A DNA stretch of 64,000 nucleotides from contig SBGD01000076.1 in the NCBI GenBank assembly GCA_006226775.1, positions 33,370-97,369 on the forward strand, in the 5' to 3' direction. Shown here one piece after another: positions 40,292 to 50,830 of this stretch. The notes below the pieces were generated by a model. That model did not search any database and was not told the DNA's origin. It worked only from the letters and a program-made list of their open reading frames with translations. The DNA comes from Paracoccaceae bacterium (GTDB lineage Bacteria > Pseudomonadota > Alphaproteobacteria > Rhodobacterales > Rhodobacteraceae). Position 1 is the first letter of the stretch. Each line of letters opens with the position of its first letter. Made by a program: the position numbers and the translations under genes.

Positions 40292-40756
40292 TCAGGCTCT
40301 CTGATATTTGATGAAAGGGGTCAGCACACCGACGCGGTCGTAAAGATCGCGGGCGGTGTGGTTGAACTCCTGAGTGAGCCAGTAGACAGACGGGGCGCCC
40401 TCGGCATCGGCGGCGGCATAGACCGCCTCGATCAGCCGGTGCCCGATACCGCGGCCCCGAAGGTCGGGCGCGGCAAACAGGTCCTGCAGGTAGCAGACCC
40501 GCTCCTCCTTCCACCCGTGACGGTGAAACAGGAAATGGGCCAATCCGACGAGCCGCCCGTCATGCTCGGCGACGAGGGCGTGAAACTCGTTCGGATCCGC
40601 CTCCAGCATGCGCCGGAAGGCGAGGTCGTGGGTCCGGGCGGGAAGCTCGGTGTCGTAGAACGCCAGGTATTGCCGCCACAGGTCCTGCCATTGCGCCCGG
40701 TCGTCGGCGCGCAGACCACGGATGGTGAGGGGAATCCCCGGTGTCTCGTTGGACAT
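40292..40756 (-). CDS. GNAT family N-acetyltransferase
   Basis: 154 residues with the full GNAT fold: 'IRGLRADDRAQWQDLWRQYL' at the N-terminus, acetyl-CoA loop 'LFAAPDLRGRGIGHRLIEAV' and 'GAPSVYWLTQEFNHTARDLY' near the end. The substrate may be a polyamine, amino acid or protein and cannot be told from sequence. It lies 3 bp upstream of the DUF2927 gene. Confidence 0.9.
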   Translation of the reverse strand: MSNETPGIPLTIRGLRADDRAQWQDLWRQYLAFYDTELPARTHDLAFRRMLEADPNEFHALVAEHDGRLVGLAHFLFHRHGWKEERVCYLQDLFAAPDLRGRGIGHRLIEAVYAAADAEGAPSVYWLTQEFNHTARDLYDRVGVLTPFIKYQRA

Positions 40757-40862
40757 TGTATTCTGCCTGCTCTCTCAGATGCCTTAAGACATCCTTCATG
40801 GCTTTGTCGCCTTTTGGGTGAGTATATGGCGATTTCCGGGATATCTAAGCCGGAAAAAGGCA

Positions 40863-40878
40863 ACCCGCCGGGGCGGGT
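40863..40878 (-). terminator. possible terminator hairpin after moxR
   Basis: ACCCGCC and GGCGGGT form a 7-bp stem with a 2-base loop. On the minus strand it is followed by TTGCCTTTTT, an interrupted T-run, so it may end transcription coming from moxR. It is also close to the GNAT start and could instead be a leader structure. Confidence 0.4.
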
Positions 40879-41090
40879 CTAAACCGTTGCAATTCAGTCA
40901 AAATCCGCGTCAGGCTTGTGGTGGCGCGCGGCGCGATCCACCAGATATTGCGGCGCCGCCGAGGGCCGGTCTTGACGCGCGCGCCCCTCGCGTCATGCGG
41001 GCATGGCCGTGACACGGCGCACATCGGGGCAAGGGCGGGGCAAATGCGGCGGCGCGCCGACCGCCGGGCGCGGTCAGCCGGGGCGGGGCG

Positions 41091-41132
41091 CCGATCCATC
41101 GATGGATCGGTCCCGATCTGTCGACAGATCGG
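41091..41132. repeat. bipartite palindromic element, copy 3
   Basis: CCGATCCATCGATGGATCGG (41091-41110) and CCGATCTGTCGACAGATCGG (41113-41132) are both perfect 20-bp palindromes, 2 bp apart. Read on the minus strand the order is the same as relative to holC: the TGTCGACA half first, directly (8 bp) after the moxR stop, then the CCAT half. Confidence 0.9.
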
Positions 41133-41140
41133 CCCCGCGC

Positions 41141-41980
41141 CTAGCGGCGGCCGCGCGCCATGAAGGCCAGCCGCTCGAAGAGATGCACGTCCTGCTCGTT
41201 CTTCAAAAGCGCGCCGTGCAGCTTCGGCAGGGCATTGGCGCCGTCGCGGGCCAGGTCCTCGGGCGTCAGATCCTCGGCCAGCAGCAGCTTCAGCCAGTCC
41301 AGCACCTCCGAGGTCGAGGGCTTCTTCTTCAGCCCGGCCTGGTCGCGGATCTCGTAGAACTGGGTCAGCGCGGTGGTCAGCAGCTCGCCCTTGATGCCGG
41401 GGTGATGCACCTCGACGATTCGCGCCATGGTCTTTGGGTCGGGAAAGCGGATGTAGTGGAAGAAACAGCGCCGCAGGAAGGCGTCGGGCAGTTCCTTTTC
41501 GTTGTTCGAGGTGATGATGACGATCGGGCGATGGCGGGCGCGGATGGTCTCGCCGGTCTCGTAGACGTGGAATTCCATCCGGTCGAGCTCCTGCAACAGG
41601 TCGTTGGGAAACTCGATATCCGCCTTGTCGACCTCGTCGATCAGCAGCACCACCTTCTCGTCGGCATCGAAGGCCTGCCAGAGCTTGCCCTTGCGGATGT
41701 AGTTGCGCACGTCATGCACCCGTTCCTCGCCCAGCTGGCTGTCGCGCAGGCGCGAAACGGCGTCGTATTCATAGAGGCCCTGTTGCGCCTTGGTGGTGGA
41801 CTTGACGTTCCACTCCAGCATCTGAAGGCCCAGCGCCGCGGCCACCTGGCGGGCCAGTTCGGTCTTGCCGGTGCCCGGCTCGCCCTTGACCAGAAGCGGG
41901 CGTTCCAGCGTCACCGCGGCATTGACCGCGACGGTCAGATCCTCGGTCGCCACATAGCTCTCGGTGCCCTGAAACTTCAT
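41141..41980 (-). CDS. MoxR family AAA+ ATPase
   Basis: 279 residues. Walker A 'GEPGTGKT' at 33-40, Walker B 'VVLLIDEVDKADIEF', and sensor/arginine regions 'RHRPIVIITSNNEKELPDAF' and 'LRRCFFHYIRFPD' are typical of the MoxR APE2/CoxD-like group. It works with a VWA partner, here most likely the CoxE-like protein at 37493-38677. The start has an AGGAG box. Confidence 0.92.
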   Translation of the reverse strand: MKFQGTESYVATEDLTVAVNAAVTLERPLLVKGEPGTGKTELARQVAAALGLQMLEWNVKSTTKAQQGLYEYDAVSRLRDSQLGEERVHDVRNYIRKGKLWQAFDADEKVVLLIDEVDKADIEFPNDLLQELDRMEFHVYETGETIRARHRPIVIITSNNEKELPDAFLRRCFFHYIRFPDPKTMARIVEVHHPGIKGELLTTALTQFYEIRDQAGLKKKPSTSEVLDWLKLLLAEDLTPEDLARDGANALPKLHGALLKNEQDVHLFERLAFMARGRR

Positions 41981-42160
41981 GCCTGCTCCTTGATCTGGCT
42001 CATGGTGCGGTGCCTACAGATCAGGTTTATTCGCGTCAATCCAGCGCTTTGTGTAGTGACATTCGGCGCGTCAGGGAGTAATCGAAGCCCGCAGGGGTTG
42101 CCGGGCGAAAGGAGCTACAAATTGATAGAACCTCAGACCGGCCAAGAAGAGGGAGGGGAT

Positions 42161-42583
42161 ATGAAACAGGAAGTGTTTCTGCCCGAGGATTATCGTCCCG
42201 CCGAGGACGAACCATTCATGAACGACAAGCAGCTTGAGTATTTTCGTCGCAAGCTGATCCATTGGAAGAACGAGTTGCTCGACGAGACCCGCGACACCAT
42301 CGAGGGGCTTCAGCAAAGCACGCGCAACATTCCCGACGTCGCCGACCGCGCCAGCGAAGAGACCGACCGCGCCCTGGAACTGCGCACCCGTGACCGACAG
42401 CGCAAGCTGGTCGCCAAGATCAACTCGGCCCTGCGCCGGATCGACGAAGGTGAATACGGCTATTGCGAAGTCACCGGCGAGCCGATCTCGCTCAAGCGGC
42501 TGGATGCGCGTCCGATCGCCACCATGAGCCTCGAGGCGCAGGAACGCCACGAGCGCCGCGAGAAGGTGCACCGCGACGACTGA
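42161..42583 (+). CDS. dksA: RNA polymerase-binding transcription factor DksA
   Basis: 140 residues. DksA enters the RNA polymerase secondary channel and, with ppGpp, retunes transcription. The coiled-coil tip acidic residues are present in 'PDVADRASEETDRA' (59-72). The zinc-finger region keeps only Cys102: the pattern is C102-x2-T105 and S123-x2-A126 instead of four cysteines. That makes it a zinc-independent form, known from alphaproteobacteria. ATG 42161 follows a strong GGGAGGGG box. Confidence 0.94.
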   Translation: MKQEVFLPEDYRPAEDEPFMNDKQLEYFRRKLIHWKNELLDETRDTIEGLQQSTRNIPDVADRASEETDRALELRTRDRQRKLVAKINSALRRIDEGEYGYCEVTGEPISLKRLDARPIATMSLEAQERHERREKVHRDD

Positions 42584-42673
42584 GTCCGCGCCGGGGGTGC
42601 AGGACCGGGGGTGCAAGAGAGTCATGAAACGCCGGGGCCTGTGCTCCGGCGTTTTCGCGAGACGGGGGAAAAG

Positions 42674-43849
42674 ATGACCCTTCCGGGACTTGATATCTGC
42701 ATTGTCGGTGGCGGCATCGGCGGGCTGGCGGCTGCGCTGGCGCTGGCCGGGCGCGGCGCGCGGGTCTGCGTGCTGGAACAGGCCGAAGCCATCCGCGAGG
42801 TCGGCGCCGGGCTGCAGATCAGCCCCAACGGATTGCGCGTGCTCGAGGCGCTGGGGCTGGCCGATGCGCTTGCCGCCCGCTCGGTCGAGGGCAGGGCGGT
42901 CTCGCTGCGCGACTTCCGCGGCGGGGCAGAGGTCGCGCGGCTCGATCTCGGGCGGCTGGGCCCGAAGCAGCGGTATTTCTTTGTCCACCGCGCCGATCTG
43001 ATCGATCTTCTGGCCGTGGCCGCGCGCGACCGCGGGGTCGAGATCCGGCTGTTGCAGCGGGCCGAGACCATCCGCCCCGGCACCCCGCCCTCGGTGGATC
43101 TGTCGACCGGCGACAGCCGCTCGGCGGCGCTGGTGGTGGGGGCGGACGGGCTGCACTCGAAGCTGCGCGACGCGCTGATCGGCCCGGCACCGCCGCAGTT
43201 CACCGGCCAGGTCGCCTGGCGCGCGGTAATCCCCAATGTCACCGGCCAGGGGCCGGAGGCGCAGGTCCACATGGGCCCGGGCTGTCACATGGTCAGCTAC
43301 CCGATGCGCGGCGGATCGGTGCTCAACCTGGTCGCCGTGCAGGAGCGCGAGGCCTGGGCCAAGGAGGGCTGGCATCACCGCGACGACCCGGCCCACCTGC
43401 GCGCCGCCTTTGCGACGTTCGGGGGCGCGGTGCCGCGGATGCTGGCGGCGGTCGAGGAGGTGCATCTCTGGGGGCTGTTCCGCCATGCGGTGGCGCCGCG
43501 CTGGGTCGGCGGGCATTGCGCGCTGCTGGGCGATGCGGCGCATCCGACGCTGCCCTTCCTGGCGCAGGGGGCGAACATGGCGCTGGAGGATGCCTGGGCG
43601 CTGGCCTCGGCGCTGGAAGGACACGACAGCCTCGAGGCGGGGCTGGCCGCCTACCAGGCCGTGCGTCTGCCGCGCTGCAAGCGGATCGTCGCGGCGGCCA
43701 GCGACAACGCCTGGAAATACCACCTGCGGCCGGGGCCGTTGCGGTTTGCCGCCCATGTCGCGCTGCGCCTGGGCACGCGGCTGGCGCCGGAGCGGTTCCT
43801 GCGGCAGTTCGACTGGCTTTACGGGTTCGACGTGACGCGGCGCGGTTAG
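42674..43849 (+). CDS. FAD-dependent monooxygenase (salicylate / 3-hydroxybenzoate hydroxylase type)
   Basis: 391 residues of a class A flavin hydroxylase. The FAD-binding 'IVGGGIGGLAAALAL' is at 10-24, the 'VVGADGLHSKLRDAL' DG motif in the middle, and 'CALLGDAAHPTLPFLAQGAN' is the GD motif. It resembles single-component NADH-dependent aromatic hydroxylases, but no ring-cleavage gene is nearby, so the substrate is open. The start is the ATG at 42674 behind a purine-rich box; it is 90 bp after dksA. Confidence 0.88.
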   Translation: MTLPGLDICIVGGGIGGLAAALALAGRGARVCVLEQAEAIREVGAGLQISPNGLRVLEALGLADALAARSVEGRAVSLRDFRGGAEVARLDLGRLGPKQRYFFVHRADLIDLLAVAARDRGVEIRLLQRAETIRPGTPPSVDLSTGDSRSAALVVGADGLHSKLRDALIGPAPPQFTGQVAWRAVIPNVTGQGPEAQVHMGPGCHMVSYPMRGGSVLNLVAVQEREAWAKEGWHHRDDPAHLRAAFATFGGAVPRMLAAVEEVHLWGLFRHAVAPRWVGGHCALLGDAAHPTLPFLAQGANMALEDAWALASALEGHDSLEAGLAAYQAVRLPRCKRIVAAASDNAWKYHLRPGPLRFAAHVALRLGTRLAPERFLRQFDWLYGFDVTRRG

Positions 43850-43869
43850 GCGGGGCCGGGTCGAGCAGG

Positions 43870-44035
43870 GCGCAAGCCGCGCATCGTCGGGCCGTGGTGC
43901 GGCGATCCGACCTGTGTGCGTGGCGCTTTATCTCACCAAATCCGAAAAAGCTCAGAACGTTGCGCCGACGGCAACCAATCGCCGTGCCGGGGGGCGGCCC
44001 GGCGATGCGCGGCGGCTTCGCCGCTGTTCACGCGC
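43870..44035 (+). repeat. dispersed intergenic element, copy 3 (hairpin deleted)
   Basis: Located between the convergent FAD monooxygenase and VWA-repeat genes. It shares with copy 2 the runs TGCGGCGATCCGAC, GGCGCTTTAT, CCAAATCCGAAAAAGCT and GCCGTGCCGGGGGGCGG. It lacks the roughly 30-bp GTCATGCC...GGCATGAC hairpin present in the other two copies, continuing directly into GATGCGCGGCGG. Confidence 0.8.
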
Positions 44036-44092
44036 TTGGTGCTACGCTCACAGGTCAGTCCGACGGCCAGCTCCGATCCCCGCGCCCTTACC

Positions 44093-46534
44093 TCATTCCA
44101 CCACCAGCGCCCGCCGGGCGATCACGATGCGGTCCTGGCCGATCACGTAGCGCAATTCATAGGCGCCGGGCTGGTCGGGCAGGGGCAGGATCATCGGGCT
44201 GTCCTCGGCGGTGTACTTGTAGCTCTCGTGCTCGCTGTCCGAGGATTGCGCCCGGGCGATCGAGATGTAATCGCCCTTGAAATCCGGCCCCTCCCACTCG
44301 ACCGCGAGGGTGCCGCCCGCGGGCCCGGTCTCGGCCGCCGCAAGGCTGGCGGTGACCTCGGTCAGGGTGATCTCGCGGCGCGCCAGGATCGACTGGCCGT
44401 TGCTCGAGGCGACGTAGCGCACCTCGTAGACCCCCGGCACCGGCGGTGTGGTGAGCAGCAACGGATTGCCCTGGCGGGTATAGGTATAGGCGTCGTAGCG
44501 CGCATCCCCGGGGCGGGCGATGGAGATGAAGTCGTTGGCATAGCCCGGCCCGTCCCACTGCACCACGATCCCGGCGCCGGCGCGGGCGGTTTCGGGGATC
44601 TCCAGCGTGGCCTGCACGTCCACCACCTCGATCGGCTGCGACGCGAGGATGGTGGTGTCCTGGTTCATCACGTAGCGCAGCTCGTAGGAGCCGGGCACCA
44701 GCGGCATGGTCACCGTCAGCGGCGCGCCCTTGCGGGTATAGGTATAGCCCTCGTAGCCCTTGTCGCCGGGCCGCGCGACCGAGATGTAGTCGTTGGCGTA
44801 ATCCGGCCCGGTCCAGGCGACCTCGACCTGCTGTCCCGCCGCGGCCTGGGCCGGGGCTTCGAGCGTGGCGCTGATCTCGGTCACCTCCACCGGCAAGGTC
44901 GCGAGCACGCGATTGTCCTGGTTCATCACGTAGCGCAATTCGTAGCTGCCCGGCACGGTGGGCATCCGCACCTCGCCCGGGGTGCCCTTGCGGGTATAGG
45001 CGTAACTCTCGTAGCCGCTGTCGCCGGGGCGGGCGACCGAGATGTAATCGTTGGGATAATCCGGGCCTTCCCAGGCGACCGGCAGGAGCGATCCGGCCAG
45101 CGCGGTGCCTTCGGCCTCCAGCGAAGCGGTGACCTCGGTCACCGTCACCTTGCGGGTCGCCAGCACGGTATTGTCCTGGTTCATCACGTAGCGCAGTTCA
45201 TAGGCGCCGGGCTGCGAGGGCATCAGCACCTCGGCGGGACTGCCCTTGCGGGTATAGGCGTATTTCTCGTAGCCGCGGTCGTCGATGCGGGCCACCGAGA
45301 CATAGTCGTTGGCGTAATCCGGCCCCTCCCAGGTGACCGGCAGGACCGAGCCCGCGGGCGCCTCGGGCGCGGCGTCGAGGTTGGCGGTCACCTCGGTCAC
45401 GGTGATCGGCCGGGTGGCCAGCACCTTGTTGCCGTCCGACAGCATGTAGCGCAACTCGTAGGTGCCGGGGGTGGCGGGCATCAGCAGTTCGAGCGGGGTG
45501 CCCTTGCGGGTATAGGTATAGGTCTCGTGCTGGCGGTCGTCGGGGCGCGCCACCGAGACGTAGTCGTTGCGCCCGTTCGGACCCTCCCAGCCGACCTGGA
45601 TGGTCGATCCGGCAGGCGCGCTGTCGGGCGCCTCGAGGCTGGCGGCGGGCAGCAGCGCGGGCAGCACCAGCGTCACCGTCTGGCCCGTATCGCCGGAGGT
45701 GAAGACCTGCTCGGCGCTGGCCTCGTCCTCGGGGCGGATCACGCTGACCTCGTAGTCGCCGGGCAGCAGATCGGCGCTGGCGGTGGCGCCGCGCTCGAAA
45801 TCGAGGATCGTCCGGTCGCCCTGGACCAGCGTCCAGATCAGCGGCGTGGCGATGCGCGGCCCGCCGTCGCCCTCGGTGGCCTCGAAGCTGACCGTCACCG
45901 CCACCGGTTCCGGCGCGGCGGCGACCTCGACCAGTGCCTCGCCCAGTTCACCGGCATTGGCGGCGGTCAGGAAGCGGCCGCCGGTCTCCTCGGCCAGGCA
46001 TTGCATCTGGCGCAGCGCCTCGGGGTCGGTGACGTCGAAACCCACCACATGGGCGGTGAAATCCACCCCGGTCTCCTGGAGCACCCGCGCCGCGGCGCAG
46101 GGGTCGGGGTTGCAGGTCTCGATGCCGTCGGACACCAGGATCACGGTCGCGGCTTCCTCGGTGTAGCGCAGCGCTTCGGCGGCGGCGACCACCGCGTCGG
46201 TCATCGGCGTCTTGCCGCGCGGCTGGATGGCGTTCACCGCATCGGCAATCGCCGCCCGCGTGCCGGCCCCGGGCGCCACCAGCGTCTCGATATCGCTGCA
46301 ATCGCCCTTGGTGCGATGGCCATAGACCGTCAGCCCCAGTTCCTGGTCCTCGGGCAGGGAGGCCAGCAACTGGCCCATCACGCCCTGGGCGATCTCGATC
46401 TTGGCAATGCCGTCGATCTGGCCCCACATCGAGCCCGAGCCGTCGAGCACCAGGATCGTGCGCGGACGTTCCTGCGCGGTGAGCGCCATCGGAAACAGCA
46501 GGCAAACAGCGATGAAAATGCGAAGTATGGACAT
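44093..46534 (-). CDS. secreted VWA-domain protein with six tandem repeat domains
   Basis: 813 residues. The signal peptide (MSILRIFIAVCLLFPMALTA) is followed by a VWA domain with an intact metal site ('ILVLDGSGSMWGQIDG', D31-x-S-x-S; 'TVILVSDGIETCNPDPC'). After a linker domain come six repeats of about 85 residues (about 297-813). Each has the core 'V.WEGPDY.NDYISVARPGD' , 'Y.YTRKG.P' and 'PG.YELRYVM.QD..VLA....V'. The repeats look like beta-sandwich modules. Periplasmic or cell-surface ligand binding is likely; the partner is unknown. ATG 46534 is taken over a TTG four codons upstream. Confidence 0.85.
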   Translation of the reverse strand: MSILRIFIAVCLLFPMALTAQERPRTILVLDGSGSMWGQIDGIAKIEIAQGVMGQLLASLPEDQELGLTVYGHRTKGDCSDIETLVAPGAGTRAAIADAVNAIQPRGKTPMTDAVVAAAEALRYTEEAATVILVSDGIETCNPDPCAAARVLQETGVDFTAHVVGFDVTDPEALRQMQCLAEETGGRFLTAANAGELGEALVEVAAAPEPVAVTVSFEATEGDGGPRIATPLIWTLVQGDRTILDFERGATASADLLPGDYEVSVIRPEDEASAEQVFTSGDTGQTVTLVLPALLPAASLEAPDSAPAGSTIQVGWEGPNGRNDYVSVARPDDRQHETYTYTRKGTPLELLMPATPGTYELRYMLSDGNKVLATRPITVTEVTANLDAAPEAPAGSVLPVTWEGPDYANDYVSVARIDDRGYEKYAYTRKGSPAEVLMPSQPGAYELRYVMNQDNTVLATRKVTVTEVTASLEAEGTALAGSLLPVAWEGPDYPNDYISVARPGDSGYESYAYTRKGTPGEVRMPTVPGSYELRYVMNQDNRVLATLPVEVTEISATLEAPAQAAAGQQVEVAWTGPDYANDYISVARPGDKGYEGYTYTRKGAPLTVTMPLVPGSYELRYVMNQDTTILASQPIEVVDVQATLEIPETARAGAGIVVQWDGPGYANDFISIARPGDARYDAYTYTRQGNPLLLTTPPVPGVYEVRYVASSNGQSILARREITLTEVTASLAAAETGPAGGTLAVEWEGPDFKGDYISIARAQSSDSEHESYKYTAEDSPMILPLPDQPGAYELRYVIGQDRIVIARRALVVE

Positions 46535-46678
46535 GATGCCCCCCAAGGATCAACCAATGCTGCAACCTTGGTCAATGCCGGCGCCGCGATCAAGCCCGGA
46601 ATGCCCCTGCGCCGCATCGTCGCGCGGCGCCCGGTTATCCACAGCAAATTCGCATATTCCCCGTGACGCATGGTTAAT

Positions 46679-46693
46679 GTTCTGGTAATGTTC
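46679..46693 (+). promoter_or_regulatory. LexA (SOS) box of uvrA
   Basis: GTTC-TGGTAAT-GTTC exactly fits the direct-repeat GTTC-N7-GTTC recognised by LexA in alphaproteobacteria such as Rhodobacter. It lies 76 bp upstream of the uvrA start, in a position to block its promoter. DNA damage induction of uvrA is the expected outcome. Confidence 0.85.
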
Positions 46694-46769
46694 CGGTATT
46701 GACCGGGGGCATCGCATTGTTTTTCGCGTCGGTTCCACTAACTGTCACCGGGTCAGACGTGGGGATTTC

Positions 46770-49664
<2,895 letters not shown>

Positions 49665-49670
49665 CCGCCG

Positions 49671-49889
49671 CTACTTCTTCATCTTGCAGGTGCTGATGCC
49701 GAAAAGCGCATAGGGCGGGCAGGATCCCATGGCCGCCGTGGCCAGCAGGGCAATGCCCACCACCAGCAGGATCCAGGCAAAGGCGCCCGACACCATGAAC
49801 CAGGCAATGATCAGCACCGCGCCCAGCACGGCGCGGACGATTCGGTCGGTCTGACCCATATTCTTGGCAAGCATTTTCATGTTCCTCAT
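49671..49889 (-). CDS. DUF2892 (YgaP-like transmembrane) small protein
   Basis: 72 residues: an amphipathic start 'KNMGQTDRIVRAVLGAVLII' with the DUF2892 signature, two membrane helices, and a tail 'AMGSCPPYALFGISTCKMKK' with two cysteines. Members occur alone or fused to rhodanese domains and cluster with sulfide-oxidation genes. ATG 49889 has a GGAGG box; ATGs 3 and 5 codons in are alternatives. A SqrR-like operator lies 26 bp upstream, fitting a reactive-sulfur role. Confidence 0.85.
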   Translation of the reverse strand: MRNMKMLAKNMGQTDRIVRAVLGAVLIIAWFMVSGAFAWILLVVGIALLATAAMGSCPPYALFGISTCKMKK

Positions 49890-49914
49890 GTTGCGTTGCC
49901 TCCATCATAGCAAA

Positions 49915-49934
49915 ATATTCCCATAATGGAATAT
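49915..49934. promoter_or_regulatory. candidate SqrR/BigR-type sulfide-responsive operator
   Basis: ATATTCCCATAATGGAATAT has 7-bp inverted arms (ATATTCC/GGAATAT) around 6 bp and matches the ATTC-N8-GAAT spacing reported for the persulfide sensor SqrR of Rhodobacter. It lies between the mmsB stop and the DUF2892 start, so it should control only the DUF2892 gene. The repressor is not encoded in this window. Confidence 0.6.
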
Positions 49935-49957
49935 GACATGGATCAAACTGTCGTGTC

Positions 49958-50830
49958 TCAGCCGCGCCCGCGGGTCTCGAACCGCGGCAGCATGGCCGAG
50001 AAATCGCGGCCCTTGCCATCCTCGCCCTCGACGAACTGCGCATAGAGATCGCGCGCCGCCTGGCCCATCGGCGTGTCGGCATCCACCGCTTCGGCGGCCT
50101 GTTGCGCCAGCCGCAAGTCCTTGAGCATCAGTTCCGCCGCGAAGCCGGGCTTGTAGCCGTTGTCGGCGGGGCTTTTCGGGCCGATGCCGGGCGCGGGGCA
50201 ATAGGCGTTCATCGACCAGGAGTAGCCCGAGGAGGTCGAGACCACGTCGAACATCGCCTGCCGGTCGAGGCCCAGCTTGTCGGCCAGCGCAAAGGCCTCG
50301 CAGGTGGCGATCATGGTGACGCCGAGGATCATGTTGTTGCAGATCTTGGCGGCCTGGCCGTTGCCCGAGGGCCCGCAGAGCACCGCCTTCTGGCCCATCA
50401 CGTCGAACAGCTCGCGGACGGCGGCAAAGCCCATGTCCGACCCGCCCACCATGAAGGTCAGCGTGCCCGCAGCGGCCCCGGTGACGCCGCCCGAGACCGG
50501 CGCGTCCAAGGGCTCGAGCCCGGCCTTCTGCGCCTGGTCGGCCACCGCGCGGGCGCTTTCGACATCGACGGTCGAGCAATCGAGCAGCACCGCGCCGCGG
50601 TCCATCGCCGGGATGATCTCATCCGCGACGGATTTCAGGATCGCGCCATTGGGCAGCATGGTGATGACCACCGCGCGCCCCGTCGCGGCCTCGGCCGCGG
50701 TTCCGGCCAGGGTCACGCCCTCGATCGCCACCCCGGCGGTGTCGAACCCGGTGACCTCGTGGCCCGCCTTGGCCAGGTTGGCGGCCATCGGCCCGCCCAT
50801 GTTTCCCAAACCTATGAAGCCGATCTTCAT
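49958..50830 (-). CDS. mmsB: 3-hydroxyisobutyrate dehydrogenase
   Basis: 290 residues. It oxidises 3-hydroxyisobutyrate to methylmalonate semialdehyde with NAD in valine breakdown. 'KIGFIGLGNMGGPMAANLAK' is the dinucleotide-binding signature, 'DAPVSGGVTGAAAGTLTFM' the substrate site, and 'GNGQAAKICNNMILGVTM' carries the catalytic Lys. It overlaps the upstream hydrolase gene by 4 bp in a three-gene operon. Confidence 0.94.
   Translation of the reverse strand: MKIGFIGLGNMGGPMAANLAKAGHEVTGFDTAGVAIEGVTLAGTAAEAATGRAVVITMLPNGAILKSVADEIIPAMDRGAVLLDCSTVDVESARAVADQAQKAGLEPLDAPVSGGVTGAAAGTLTFMVGGSDMGFAAVRELFDVMGQKAVLCGPSGNGQAAKICNNMILGVTMIATCEAFALADKLGLDRQAMFDVVSTSSGYSWSMNAYCPAPGIGPKSPADNGYKPGFAAELMLKDLRLAQQAAEAVDADTPMGQAARDLYAQFVEGEDGKGRDFSAMLPRFETRGRG

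Larger units (their letters stand above)
40757..41140. other. gene-free stretch between the GNAT and moxR genes
   Basis: 384 bp without a convincing reading frame. It contains the GNAT promoter region (AT-richer, 40757-40900), a GC hairpin (40863-40878) and, at the right end, the third bipartite palindromic element. The middle part (40910-41085) is very GC-rich and shows no feature I can name. Confidence 0.7.

Noticed and set aside
40863..40878. GC hairpin as a riboswitch or leader of the GNAT gene
   Set aside because: Only a 7-bp stem is visible and nothing resembles a known aptamer; kept only as a weak terminator candidate.
37493..41980. MoxR plus VWA proteins as a MoxR-type anti-phage defence system
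   Set aside because: The CoxE-like subgroup and the housekeeping neighbours fit the common metal-enzyme maturation role; there is no protease, nuclease or other defence partner.
44093..45650. Regular DNA repeats suggesting a CRISPR or satellite array
   Set aside because: They are in-frame protein repeats of about 85 residues within one secreted protein.
43916..46666. 916-codon plus-strand frame opposite the VWA-repeat gene
   Set aside because: Antisense shadow. Its apparent internal repeats only mirror the six protein repeats of the real gene on the minus strand.
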